Below, in pieces: positions 1 through 12,542 of a DNA stretch of 64,000 bases. A program made the translations under genes and the position numbers. The notes beneath the pieces were generated by a model. That model saw nothing but the letters and a program-made list of their open reading frames with translations. It was not told where the DNA came from and made no database searches. This DNA is from Polyodon spathula (Eukaryota > Chordata > Actinopteri > Acipenseriformes > Polyodontidae), in contig NC_054539.1 of NCBI RefSeq assembly GCF_017654505.1, positions 68,515,256-68,579,255 of the forward strand, given 5' to 3'. The first letter of the stretch is position 1. The number at the start of each line of letters is the position of its first letter.

Positions 1-2815
1 CCTTTTTAGTAAAGAAGCTGAACATTTTAAATTAGATTTTATGTATATGATGGATTATAATATTTGGAGATTATACACTACCATCCAATACTTATTGCAA
101 TACTATGTGTCCCTATATTGGTTCGGGGTTAGTTTATAAAGGAAAAGGATTAAAACAGAGGTACAGTACGAGTAACAATCTCTTTTCTAAGATATGTATT
201 TGTCTGCTCATTCATTCATTAGCCACTCAGTCCTGTATGGCACAGTAGTAATGTCTACTAATATTAAAAATACCAGTACTGATCAAATTAATGTACTAAT
301 AATCATGATCCATAATCAGATGACCCTAAAATAACTAATGTTATTAAACATGTGTATTTGTACCATAAATAACCCAAGACATTCTTACCTCTCATGCAAC
401 TGTCATATGTTTTTCTACAATTGCTCCGCTGAGAAATATTTTTACTAGCGCTCCTAGAATTGTGTAAGAATCAAATGAATAATGATATCTTTCAGAATTA
501 AATTCAGTCATGTGAGATGAGCACAAAGGCCTGGATCAAAGGTTACACTTCCTTTTCCTGTCTAAACAACTTTGCTGGAGCCAAGCTGATTTAATAAAGA
601 TGTTGGAATGACATTTAAGATACCACGGTAATTCACTGATGTTGGATACTGTTCTATTATTGCAATGTAAATTGGTATGCGTTGGAGAACAAAAAAAACT
701 TTAGCTGGATGTGCCTATGTTTACCAACCAAACAAAATGAGTAGTTTGTTTGACTATTTAAAAAATCGTTTATATACATATAGTGGCTTACACTGAAATA
801 ACTAAGTAATTGCTGTGTTTCAATACAGCAAGACTAATTGAGGTTGCACCTCATTTTCATTCTTTTTTTTTTTTTTAAATGAGTTGTTAGTTAAGAGTGT
901 TAAGCCTTTAAACTCCGGTATATGGGATTTTGTAGGGGCCATGTACCTTTTGCTTTGTAGCTCTGACCAGGAAGGTCTGTCAGTGATGATTCTTTGTTTG
1001 TTCAAAAGAAGAGGAGCCAGGCTTTATTTCAAGACCAAATTCGATGCGATACTCGGCCAAGCAAGGGTTTCAGAGCAGGCGCACATAAAAAACACTTACC
1101 AATAAAAAAAATCAGAAATTGCAAACAATGTTCGCATTCTGGTATTTTGGTCATTTTTGGTGCTAAATTGAAATTGTGTGGAACTTCAACATATAGGGCT
1201 ATTATACAAACTTCTCAAAAAATTTCGATACATGTTTTCATGGTTTATTTCATTAAAAAAAAACTGATATTTTTTGTAAATACATTTTTTTCTTCACATT
1301 TTCTAAGATGCACTTTTTATTCCAGATTACAGCATAGTTAAATACTAATTTGTGCTTTAAATTGATATAAATAACATGCTTCTAGGACATTCAAAGACAA
1401 CAAAATACTTGCTTAAAAATGCATGAAACACCAAATATAGTGGAACAAATTTAGTCTGTGATTCTGCAGTCAGTTCACTGTTCCTGTGGTCAGTTTTTAC
1501 CCTTTGTATATATATATATATATATCAATATGTTCCTGCCAACCCAACCCAATCCTCCCCCAGTGCTATGTAATTGGCATCTGGAGCCCTGAGCAGACTT
1601 AATACCTCTCGTCGGATGCACTAGGAGGCATGTTCTAATCATACAGGAATTTGTGAAACCCACCTAAAATTTGTACCCACATTTTTTTATCTTTTTGATG
1701 GTGTTGTCTTTTAAAACAAAACTGCCATTTGGTGATCATGTGTACACTATGGTTCAGTAGCAATTCTATGGTGGCACATACAAATTAGAAAAAAGAAACT
1801 TGTACAACTTAAATACAATAAAAGACAGACAGAAATGTGGAACGAACAAGAAAGAAAAATGGAAATGGTTTCAGTGAGCAGTAAAGCACAGACAATCATA
1901 TTGGCTGCTACATAAGATGTTAATCATTTGTCATACCTGCTGTCATGATCATTAAATAAAAATATTGAATAAAGAGTTCTCAGTGTAAGGCAAGGTGGGA
2001 CCACATCGGTCATGATACTAGTGGCCTGAATGGAATAACAGACAACGTTTTCTAACACACTAGAAGTGGAATTGAGTCTCATAGCGTTACTGTTTAGACA
2101 GCTGTATCTGTTTCTATTTTTTTTTTTTAATTTGTATGTATTTTGCACTTGTGTACCAACATATTTTTGCATGTGTTTCTTTTTTTTAATTTGTATGTGT
2201 TTTTCTTCTGGTTTTTTATGTGTTTCGCACTTCATGACCACAAACAATTATCTGTAAATAATCACATGTTGTGTCCGTGGATACAATTTCATTAAACGAA
2301 AACATGTCTGGAGTTAGATGTCCAGTATATCTCAAGAGTCCTATTCCTGAGAACCTGAGAATGAGGAGTAATAGTGAAACACAGAAAGTATTTACTATAA
2401 ATTATAAGAATGTCAAAATGTGAGTTTGAGAATAATTGCAAAATGTTTAACATCACTTATTGTATTTACAGTATGCTATACTCTTGACAAATTATACCTT
2501 TGTTATCAGAGTACTTAAAATAAACCCACAGATGTAGGGTAAACTCTACTGTCATAATGATTAATGAGTAGCCTAAACTCCACTTGGTGATTAGTCCAAA
2601 TACTTAGGCAAGTGTAAGTGGTATCAAATAATTCAAGTTTCATAGTTGGATCAGAAAAACAGGAGTTCATTGCAATCAGCAAATAATCCAAGTAACTTTT
2701 CTCATTCACGTTAGCAAAAAGTAGAGATAATATTGTACAACATGGCAGCCCATGTTTCTACCACAATGAAGCTGGGTTTCTGATGGTATTGTGTCACCGA
2801 GTACCTGTGATGGAG
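1..2815. other. anonymous AT-rich stretch, no gene seen
   Basis: No open frame here has a recognisable motif; the frames are short and rich in Lys, Phe and Ile, as expected from AT-rich non-coding DNA. There is a short (TA)n run at 1506-1525 and scattered poly-A/T tracts near 865-877 and 2118-2129. I see no TIRs, LTR ends or LINE tails. Confidence 0.6.
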
Positions 2816-3090
2816 ATTCTAAGCTGTAGTCTTACCTTCCAACCAGGGAGGCCGCTTGGTAAGTCAACCATCTTGGAGAAAGGTTGTAGCTGCAAAGTGG
2901 CTAAACAAATCCATTGTGATCAGCTGTGGGTCGTGCAGCGACTGGATAGAGTGCGGCGCCAGGCTGATCACAGGGAGGAGTTTGGCACTAAAAGGGGGTG
3001 CAGCTATATAAGCATTGCCCCTTACACTGGCAGTGACGTAACACACCGGAGCGCTGTGTGGTTTGCATACTTTTGTTTCAGAAGACTAAG
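2816..3090 (+). promoter_or_regulatory. TATA-bearing promoter-like segment (possible LTR or repeat promoter)
   Basis: A GC-richer block ends in a clear TATA motif (TATATA at 3005-3010), followed about 25-35 bases later by a pyrimidine-rich stretch and a CRE-like TGACGTAA at 3033-3040. It runs straight into the minisatellite that begins near 3090. This could be the U3 region of an LTR or the promoter of another repeat. A host core promoter is possible, but no coding sequence follows. Confidence 0.3.
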
Positions 3091-3450
3091 AGCAGAGCTG
3101 CAACACCAGAGCCAGCACAACCCCAGCACTTTCCTGACAGGACATCCAGCACCAGAGCCATAACAATCACTGCACCTTCCTGACAGAACAACACAGCACA
3201 GCCCATCCAGCACCAGAGCCAGTACAACCCCTGCACTTTCCTGACAGCACAACACAGCACAGCATATCCAGCACCAGAGCCAACACAACCCCTGCACTTT
3301 CCTGACAGCACAGTCCATCCAGCACCAGAGCCAGCACAACCCCTGCACTTTCCTGACAGCACAACACAGCACAGCACATCCAGCACCAGAGCCAGCACAA
3401 CCCCTCCACTTTCCTGACAGCGCAGCACATCCAGCACCACAGACCCCTTG
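3090..3450 (+). repeat. minisatellite with 61/51/46-bp units
   Basis: The anchor CCTGACAG recurs at 3133, 3179, 3240, 3301, 3352 and 3413, giving spacings of 46, 61, 61, 51 and 61 bases. Units carry CCAGCACCAGAGCC followed by an ACAAC-rich part. Length differences look like loss of 10- or 15-base CAGCACA-type sub-blocks. Cys/Gly/Trp-rich minus-strand frames across it are by-products of the repeat, not genes. Confidence 0.85.
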
Positions 3451-3474
3451 AGCACCAGAGCACAGTTTTTTGCA

Positions 3475-5338
3475 CAGAGGGAACGGGAAGCATAGTTTCA
3501 TGCTGGATTTTATGTTCTGTACTTTTATTTATTATTTCAGGACTGTGCCCCTTTTCACCCTGATACCATTGATGGTAGAGGGTTGAATTATTGTCATTAT
3601 TATGTGCATTTTATCACTTTTTCACCCATCACTCTTGTCACGGTACCTTTATGCCATATAAATTGCAAGTTTCACAACACGTATACCACCTACACTGAAT
3701 TTGTTTTCTAGTTTCACAGCATTCATGATGACTATATTTTTGTACAAGGGGAATCCTCAAAGACTACTTTGACCTATGTTAAAATTGACCTCGTCTGAAT
3801 AAACACTGTTGTGTTGCAAGGCTCTGAGTGAGTAAACAACTGTCATCTCCAGTTTCCAGGGTTCCACGGTGGTAGTGGTAGCTGCTGTTTTACAGTACAT
3901 TGCTATGTATGGGTGTTGGTTCCTCTCTATTGGTTCCTCACTACTAAGGTTCATTCTTATGTTAATGATCAGGATGGGAAAGAACTACAGTATTCAGTAT
4001 GTAATATATATTCTAGAAACTGAATTATGAAACAATTTCTGTAAGGGAAACATAGACAGTACATGTACAGAGAAAAATGGTAAAACTATAATTTTTTTTA
4101 AAAATCACTGAAGGCGGCAAAGCACTAGTCAAAACCTGTGTCAACTTGAAGTTTCTTAATAGTTTTACCTTAGAATTCTTATTTAAAGTCGTAGAGGATC
4201 ATAGAAAGAGAGACAACATGTACAAGGTACATGTCTTGCCTATATGAATGGGCAAAATTACGGGGTCTTTAGTTCTGGCACCCTGGTCGTAGTTTTAGTA
4301 TTGCCAGTTGTTTTTAAGACAGGGAGTTGTGATGTGTTGTCACAAGGGCTGGGGACCATAAGTACCATAATGGTAAGTTATTTATTGAATCCATCGCTAG
4401 GAAATTGAGGCGATAACTAAGGAGTGGTGCAATCATTAATTTCTTACAGGCTTCTGGCTCAAGTAGTTCCTTCCTGTGGACAATAAATGCATACAATCTG
4501 GAACAGTCAGAGTTAATATAATAAGCAACATGAATTAATGGTGGAGAAAGATAAAGGATGTTGCTAATTATGTTGAAATACAAGAGTATTCTTGACCTCA
4601 AATGATTTGTGACTCATTGTCGAGGTAAGACCAAAGATTAATGCACTAGTATCCTTTGAAAAATATATCAAAAAGTAGATATTAGCTATAACACAATTAG
4701 TTAGAATTAGATTCGGTATGTGATTTATACTGCATTTTCATTTACTTCACTTCAAGATTCTTTAACATTTGTGAACAAGTTTGATCACAAAAGAATAATC
4801 AATATACCTTTTAATAATTTGTACAGTATGAGCAGTATCTAGCAACAGCTCTCTATTTTAGTCTTTAAATAAAACAAAACGACACATGGTAAAAGTATAA
4901 TAAAAAGCAAGAATTTTCATCAAAGCCAACTCTGCAGTTAATAAGAAAATACAATTTAAAAGTATTAATACAATATCATTGTCTGCCTGAACTACTGTAG
5001 GAACTGCTGCAATATATCAAATAGCTGGCAGCACCTAAAACCTACACATCAATGTGATCCGTCTCTGCTTACAAAGAAATGGCTTTCATTAAGAACTGCC
5101 TGAAGCACTGGTTAAGTTTTCAAAAGGGTTGGCTTTATGTTAGACACCAGCTATTTCCTTGGATGGTTGGGTGTCTGGATATTCAGTTTAATAAACCACT
5201 TTGGTGGGATGTACAAAATTCACTTGCTCAAAAGTGTGGCGCAAGTCTGGCATCTAGTCTATATGGGCTTTCTTTACAGAGGATCTAAATGCTACCATCG
5301 TTTATATCATTACATTAGGGATAATCATTATAGTGCAC
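3475..5338. other. anonymous stretch, no gene seen
   Basis: AT-rich sequence with no motif-bearing frame and no terminal repeats that I can pair. Confidence 0.55.
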
Positions 5339-5340
5339 CT

Positions 5341-6640
5341 GGGCTGGAATCCGGAAAGATTTTTTCCTAAAATAGATATTTTTTTCTTAAATAAGATTTT
5401 TTGTTAAGTTCTGTTCATGAAGGGTGATAATAGAATTCTTAGCTACAAAATAAAGAAATTCTTAAGACTTTACCAAGGAATTTCATAACCTGTTACCAAG
5501 GAAGCTTTACCATTATAAAGTAAGCTAAACTAGCTAATAACACTCAATATATATTTTTAAATAGCCCACTGTTCTAAGTAAGCCCAAGACGCAGTTGTTG
5601 ACAAAAAGAGCCGTATTTTGGTGCATAAAAAAAGTTGACATTGAGATGTTTTTATGTTAAGCTTTATTGACTAATTATTGTATTTGTAGAACTTTTGTAT
5701 TATTATTATTGGAGATATTTAGCAGGCGAAGTTGCACTCTGAAGCATGTGCCGGCAGCCGCCCGCTTCTTAACACTCTGCAAATTCACCTTGCAGCCACC
5801 CAGGAGCTACAGCCTAGGAGGACAATGCAGCTCCCAGGCAGCTAACAGGCAAGCCCGCAGGTGCCCAGCCAGACTATAGGGGTCGCTGGTGCGCAGTGAG
5901 CCAAGGACACCCTGGCCGATCTTGACTCTCCCTCTTGAACTCAAGAAACATTTTTACATACTCCTGTAGTTTCTATTCATTGAGGCATACGTATGTAGTT
6001 ATGACTTCTTGTGAGGATGGCAGCTGTCACGAACCACATTGCCCAGCAGCAAGTAGACTGTGACACCTCAAGTGTGTCTCCAACTACCTATAACAAGAGG
6101 ATTAATAGAATGATATTCCTTCCACATTCTTCTGTAAAACGTGTTATTCACGTTTTGGAGCAATATATAAACTTATAAATATAAACTTAAAACATGGCTC
6201 GCAAATATGCATAAAAACAGAGTATCTGTTGCATTGGAGCGAGTGAATTTGACCTATTTATAGGTTGAGTAAAGTTATTGTGAAGTAGTTTCTCTAAATA
6301 AATTTAGCCACCTCATAAAATTTTATCTTTGGTGTAATTCGTGACTTCAGAGATATTCTAGGGGATTCTCTCAATCTATTAAACACCTTTCAGTCCTTAA
6401 GTTTTCATTTTAAACCACAAACGCAGTCATGATATGCAGTTATTAATGATGGAATGAGCTACGAATTTTCTTAAGTCACCTCAACAGTTCTTGAATATTT
6501 TCTTCAATATAAGCAAAAACTTTCTGTATAAGAATCATCGTGAATTGCACTTAAAAACGATTATTAGCTTACAAAATTTAAGAAGTTTCCATGGTAACTA
6601 AAATAAGAATTTTCTTAAGTTGCTTTGTGGATTCCAGCCC
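5341..6640. mobile_element. DNA-transposon-like unit with GGGCTGGAATCC inverted ends
   Basis: The left end GGGCTGGAATCC (5341-5352) is matched by its reverse complement GGATTCCAGCCC at 6629-6640. Inside both ends lies AT-rich sequence with CTTAAG/TTCTTAA motifs in mirrored order, so the inverted similarity extends beyond 12 bases. No transposase frame is visible, so it would be non-autonomous. The flanking 8-9 bases on the two sides agree only partly, and I cannot assign a superfamily. A GC-rich SINE-like block lies inside. Confidence 0.5.
5705..5935 (+). mobile_element. GC-rich SINE-like fragment inside the TIR unit
   Basis: This block is much richer in GC than its surroundings and ends abruptly on both sides, which suggests an insertion. 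It contains phrases such as CAGCCACCCAGGAGCTACAG and GGTCGCTGGTGCGCAGTGAG that I associate with a dispersed SINE body in ray-finned fishes; this is memory, not a search. No A-box or B-box is clear, so it may be a 5'-truncated body. The short frame across it is not a gene. Confidence 0.4.
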
Positions 6641-6649
6641 CGGTCTCCT

Positions 6650-9600
6650 TAAATGTGTTTAAAAGACCAGGAAGGTCTGTTATCCATGAGGGCATGAGAA
6701 GAGGGGGGAATGAGGGCGTACGAAAAGCAGCGATTCATAGTGTAGACAATCACAACCACATCATACAGTGCAAGGCCACCATCTGGATCTCCTTTGCTTT
6801 GACAACCATAACACTTTCAAGGACAAACCTATCTCCATGGCCTGCTGTGTCCTCAGTTTGATCTCTTATGGTTATGAAGGCAATTGCTGACCGAGTAAGA
6901 AATGTATTTGAGTAGGCACTGTTTTTACCATTATGGAGCGGTTTTCTTTAATAGCTGTCTGTGCTGAGAAACAAGATAGCTATGAGTCAGAAGAGGATTT
7001 TTTGGGGTAAAATATCAGAATTGAGAATACTGTTCAGAGATTTTAAAGAACATGTATGCTTTGTGTGTACTGTAAGTACTGTACTACAGCTTAGTTATTG
7101 ATACAGTAGTCTCAGCATAGAGGAATGCCTCCTAAGAGAACCCCATGGTGAAACTGATTTTTCCCCATTGTAACTGCTCTGCCTAAAGGATCAGGAAATT
7201 TGCTTAAAAGAACTCCTTTTTTGGCACCGATAGTCATTTGTTGGATACATTACTGTTTTGTAACCTGATAACTCATCATCGTCAAATTTAAATTCAAATG
7301 TTTTATTTGATCTTTTTAAAATGTGTCTTGAGGGCACACTGATTGGTTTATTCAATCTTTTCAGAACCACCGTCATTTTTTGCCTCATTTTGTATTACGA
7401 TTTCCACGAGTGCACCTCATTGCTACAAAATGGCATGTAAACAAACAGTGACACATTTTTTAATAGTACTGTATTTATTTTCGAACAAAGGCTTGGCTGT
7501 AACACCAGCTTTTGTTGACAGCTGCAATAAAGTGCTGTTTTTGGTATTAGCTTGTTTTTCCTTATTGGATAAATCTGCTTCCTGCCACACTACCCGAGTT
7601 ATCATTTTTATGACCCATTTACTAAAATCAAAGTACTGTAAAATAGGGCTGCCTTTTTTTTTGTGAAAGTCAGGCTGCAGGCAATGCCACAGCTTTCAGA
7701 GAGCAAAGCTGATGCTGCAAACTAACTAGATGACACCTATTTCCAGCAGCAGTCTGTAACACACTTGTGGTGGAAACCAAAGAGCAATGCCAGGCAAACT
7801 GCAGTATGAAAAAAAAAAACACACAACACAACATGAACTAAAGGATCAAATACATTGATGTAAAAATGCTATTGATAATTATATACATGCTGCAGTGTTG
7901 TTTTCTTTCTTTAGTGCAGTGCAATATCCGAAATTCTATGTGTTATACCATAGTTTTCAGCCATATGACCTTAAAGGCCTTGTTCGTTTTGGACCATCTG
8001 CAAACTTTTGGATAACTATAAAAATTAACAGCCACACTTTTGCAGATTGAAAGATGTTTGGTCTGGGTTGTATAGGGAAAAGTGGGCCAGGCTTGACGGG
8101 TCGACCTGGAGCTCTGGCAGGGCAAGAATTGAATTGAGCAATGTGAATAACGTGAAATCAAAGTAAGGAGATGCAGGTACTTTTAAACAGTGAAATGGCA
8201 GATACTTTTAAAATAGCTTTAAATATTATCTAATCTCTTTGTGTCTGGAAAATCCAATGCCACTGTACAAGTACACTTTCAAAATATCTCGTAAGTCTGA
8301 TAAAAATCCTTAGGTGACTGTCACATTAAGTATATAAAGGATAGTTACCAATAATGGCAGCATAAAGAAATCAATCTTATATTTCAAATATTCCAAATTA
8401 AATTAGATCAGTTTTGTTGCTGAACATTATTTGCGTCCTTTGTGTACCTCTGGATTTTTAGTCATGAAAGGGGATATTGCAACTGGTGGAAAGGCCTCAT
8501 AAAATCCTCTAAAGCAAACTGTCAGCCCTTTGTCTTATGTGGACAGAACCTCAGACAAAAAGTAGCCACGGGAATGTTAAGCAACACTTCAACTATTCAG
8601 TAAAGAAAGGGGATAGGACCTCTGACAAAAGATAAAGCTCAATAAACAGAAAAGTATTCAAAGGGAGTAGAAAAACATCAATTTATGTTTGTATTTAACA
8701 TTTGGCCCAGCTAAACATGGATGGACATTGTAGTAAGTAAAGCGGAAAACCAACAGTCAGTGTTCTTTTTTGGCATTATTTAGCAGGTGACTGCAAATCA
8801 GTAGACTTACAAGAGGCTTACTGTGCAAAATAAAGCCTAGACTTATGATTAATCCAATATGTTGTAACAAACCCAATCCTTAAGCAACATCCAATAACTA
8901 GTATTTTTTGACGGAAATACAAATAAACTACCCTGAACAATATAAGTCTCCAAAGCAGTAGGACTGCGCGACAGAACCAAGAAAAATTGCGGGGTAAGTC
9001 AGGATTGTTTACAACAGATAGAACATAGGAAGACAATTAAACCAGAAGACAACAGAGTTCAAATAGCAGATGTTATTGGATATGTGTGGAATATTATACT
9101 TGAGACAGATGTATCAAACATTTGGAGTACATGAGTTTTAAACAGACAGCATTTGAACCATTCAAAATGTTTACCACAGTCCATCAGGCAGGCCTTATAA
9201 AAAGAGAAAAAAAAAAAGTGTCCATGAAACAACCACCAATAATTTAAAAGTCCAAAAATATTATTCAATCCATATTCCAAATGCAATTGAAACTGAAAAG
9301 TTGAAACAAAACAAAAGTGAAACTTCTGTGCTGGGTGATCGTTAATCCCCAATAAACAAAAATGATAATCCAAAACAGTCAGAACAGCCCAGATAATCCA
9401 GCAGAAAAAAATAAGATTCCTTCCCATTAGGGAATCTCACCCAGTTCTTCCTTGGTCCAACCAGGTAAGAATTTCCAACCAGGTAAGAAGACAAAAAGTG
9501 ATGATGATAACTGGATTAGTCACTGTTGTTGCTCTTAGGATCCATATGAACAATTTGAACAATGTGGATAATTTCAGTTTGGCAGGAGATTAGATAATTG

Positions 9601-10425
9601 GTTAATTTAAACTGGAAAAATGGCAGATTAGAGAAAATACTGTTTCTAACAACCAAAGGATTATTGCTTCCTGATTTCTCCTTTACAGACCAGCAAACTC
9701 CCTCTTCAAACACTCTGCATCCACAAAAAAAAAAAAAAAAAAACACACACACGAAAAAGCATCACCCCAGCAAAAAAAAAAAGGAACCACCCTCACCATT
9801 AGGCAGTAATAGTCCTATTTTAAGAACCACCAATTAAGATACTTAGACTTAATGATACATCAAGCCCAATAAGACCTTTGCGAAGGCAATTAAGGAAAAC
9901 ACCTGAATCTAAATAGAATGTCCATGAGGCAATTAAAGAAAAGATCCTCAGTTAAAACGAGAGAAAGTCCAGTGCAGAGATAAACCCCTACCAAAAGTTA
10001 ACAGTAAATTGAAATAGCTTCATCTAATTTTACCTTATGGAATCTGAAAGGCCCACTTTAAAAATGAGAACAAAATTACTTATTTAGCAATTGAACTGAA
10101 ATTTAACCTGGCCAGGTATTCTGATACTCAGTTAAGAGCAGCAGGCAGCAAATTACTTATGCTGCATTCACGGAGCTAGTGCTACAATGTGTGTGTGCTA
10201 TATTTTGTCCCTTGAAAGCTATTGAAGAAATACATACATGTATTACAGCACAGGCTTCTGTAAGACCCATGTTATGCATTTCACAGTTTCTCACACTATA
10301 ATTATAAAAGTATGAGAAAGCCGCACCACTGGTACCTGGCCATGTCAGACTAATGTTATAGGGAATACGCTGTAGTGAGGTTGAGAGATTCTGCAGAACG
10401 CAGTAAGGTAGTGTCTATGATTTAA
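6650..10425. other. anonymous stretch, no gene seen
   Basis: No frame shows a domain. There is a poly-A run at 9725-9743 followed by ACACAC and more A-tracts to about 9781, and a near-duplicate phrase (GGACAGAACCTCAGACAAAA near 8540 and a variant near 8610). Part of 8.8-9.5 kb might be old repeat sequence, but I cannot name it. Confidence 0.5.
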
Positions 10426-10430
10426 AAGAC

Positions 10431-10810
10431 TGTGGCAGGGCTGAGGCCTACCCTGTAAATAGTACGGTTTGCTTTGGGGTTTCCAAATAAAATATGGTTT
10501 TGGGTTGGATTGTAAATAATAATGAGTTTCATTTGTTTAATTGGATAGACCTCCCTGCTTGCCTAATTAAAAGGGGTGTGCAGCAGGTGGCCAGGGGGAA
10601 TTGAACAATTGACAATCAATTAACCATGCTCACCTGCCTTTAAAAAGAGGATGACAAGCCAGTTTCTATGTTCTTCTTGGTGCTTTGTTTGCACAGCCTG
10701 GAGGTGAAGGGTGGGGTGGGGTGGAATGAGATGAGATGAGATGAGATGAGATGAGATGAGATGAGATGAGATGAGATGAGATGAGATGAGATGAGCTTCA
10801 GCTTCAGCTT
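10431..10810 (+). mobile_element. 5' part of an LTR-like repeat (TGTGGCAG family)
   Basis: It begins TGTGGCAGGG and reaches CCTGTAAATAGT about 25 bases later. The same start appears in the reverse complement of the solo LTR at 58105-58498 (TGTGGCAGAG, then CTGTAAATAGT). A TTTAAAAAGAGG motif near 10638 could be the TATA region. The 3' end is not clear because microsatellites interrupt it. I infer a degraded LTR of the family that recurs at 17.7, 37.7, 50.7, 55.5 and 58.1 kb. Confidence 0.4.
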
Positions 10811-10819
10811 CAGCTTCAG
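10726..10819 (+). repeat. (ATGAG)14 followed by (CTTCAG)4
   Basis: Fourteen uninterrupted ATGAG units occupy 10726-10795. They change directly into four CTTCAG units at 10796-10819. The minus-strand frame made of Ser-His-Leu-Ile is a by-product. Confidence 0.95.
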
Positions 10820-11335
10820 CACGATCCCTGTGTGGTTAACTAGGATGGTGGACTTTATGGTAGGGATTATTTTAAGGGATTTTTATTCCTACCACAGTTC
10901 ATTTAGTTTATGTTAGGAAGAAGGTTCCTGGTGCAGGACCTCCCTGTGTAGCAGGAGTAGCGCACAGCCCGAGCTTGTTTTTCCTTTTTCTTCTTTGTTA
11001 TTCATGTACTACCAAGTATATATTCTCTGGCACTACCCTAGTGCTGGCCACCAACACTGCAACAGCTTAAATAACTAAAACCTAGATGCCTGCATGGCAT
11101 TTCAAATACAAACCCTCTGTGTGTCGTACGTTTCTCGACAGATACCCATACTGTAACAGTATACCCTTTTAAAAGTAATTTTAAAAATACTATGATTAAG
11201 TTACAAGTAAATATTTATTCAATGTTTACAAAAAAAAATTAATAACAACAAAAATAGATACAAGTGAGAAGTGCCCCTTTAAAATTCTATTGATGAGATC
11301 TGATAAAAATGCACAACCATAATCTGCCCAAAGTG

Positions 11336-11935
11336 TGTCAATTAGCATCTCCTCCTGGCTATTATGATGCTCTGCCCCCCGCATGTCAATTAACATCTCC
11401 TCCTGGCTATTGTGATGCTCCGCCCCAAACATGTCAATTAGCATCTCCTCCTGGCTATTGTGATGCTCTGCCCCCCGCATGTCAATTAACATCTCCTCCT
11501 GGCTATTGTGATGCTCCGCCCCAAACATGTCAGTTAGCATCTCCTCCTGGCTATTGTGATGCTCTGCCCCCAGCATGTCAATTACCATCTCCTCCTGGCT
11601 GCTGTCATGCTCTGCCCCCTGTGTGTCAATTAGCATCTCCTCCTGGCTATTGTGATGCTCTGCCCCCAGCATGTCAATTACCATCTCCTCCTGGCTGCTG
11701 TCATGCTCTGCCCCCAGTGTGTCAATTAGCATCTCCTCCTGGCTATTGTGATGCTCTGCCCCCAGCATGTCAATTAACATCTCCTCCTGGCTATTGTGAT
11801 GCTCCGCCCCAAACATGTCAATTAGCATCTCCTCCTGGCTATTGTGATGCTCAGCCCCCAGCATGTCAGCTAGCATCTCCTCCTGGCTATTGTAATGCTC
11901 CGCCCCCAGCATGTCAATTAGCATATCCTCCTGCT
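11336..11935. repeat. 48-bp minisatellite, about 12.5 units, open on both strands
   Basis: Units of 48 bases (TGTCAATTAGCATCTCCTCC, then TGGCTATTGTGATGCTC and a C-rich end) repeat in register. Because 48 is divisible by three and the units lack stops, both strands stay open. The minus strand reads a 16-residue repeat with core GAEHHNSQEE (frame 11226-11924), and the plus strand reads CQLASPPGYCDA (frame 11309-12067). Variant units alternate in pairs, indicating a two-unit higher-order repeat. Neither frame has a credible gene structure around it, so I call it a minisatellite. Coding use cannot be fully excluded. Confidence 0.9.
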
Positions 11936-12542
11936 ACTGTGATGGGAGGGATCTATTTGTTTCCATATACACAGCTGTACCAGCTGCTACTTTCCTCAAG
12001 AGGCAATAGCCCTGGCGCCACTCACAGGGTGTGTTTTTCCATATGTAATAAATTCCAGATGCAGTAAACAGTGAAAAAAAAAATGTTTCATTGATTTAGT
12101 CTTCATTTCAAATGTATGGACCAAGCACCCAGTGACACTCTAAGGAGTTGCAGAGAAAATAGGTGGGAGCCTGTATCTCTGTGCAGAGAGAGCTGTAGTA
12201 TCTGATAAATCTCCTTCTTTGTACTGTCAATCATTTTCATTTTAGATTTCAAGTTTAATAAAACATAGTAAACACATGGTTAAGCATAGGTAAGCATTGT
12301 AAAGCCCAGAGAGGTATGGTAAAGTACATTAACTAAAATTGAAAAACAAGGTAAATGCATAGTATAATGATGGGAACACTGCAAAATGACTGTACAAATT
12401 TACTGGGGTAATCCGTTCTGGCCAAGACAAAGCGTAAACATATGATAAGACTTTGAATCTGAGAGCTGTACAGGGCTTTATTTCCCTTCTAATTTCCAGT
12501 GTTTACTTTGTACACTGTTTGTTACAATACGGGAATGACACA

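Noticed and set aside
3022..3501. Cys/Trp/Gly-rich minus-strand frames that look like a repetitive secreted protein
   Set aside because: All three overlapping frames are translations of the 61/51/46-bp minisatellite; no gene structure surrounds them.
10320..10420. 5S rRNA-like phrase (GGGAATACGCTGTAGTG)
   Set aside because: Only about 15 bases resemble the 5S 3' end; the internal control region is absent.
11226..12067. Long frames on both strands (232 and 252 codons) as genes
   Set aside because: They exist because a stop-free 48-bp repeat is divisible by three; the same region is open in both directions and no promoter or exon context is seen.
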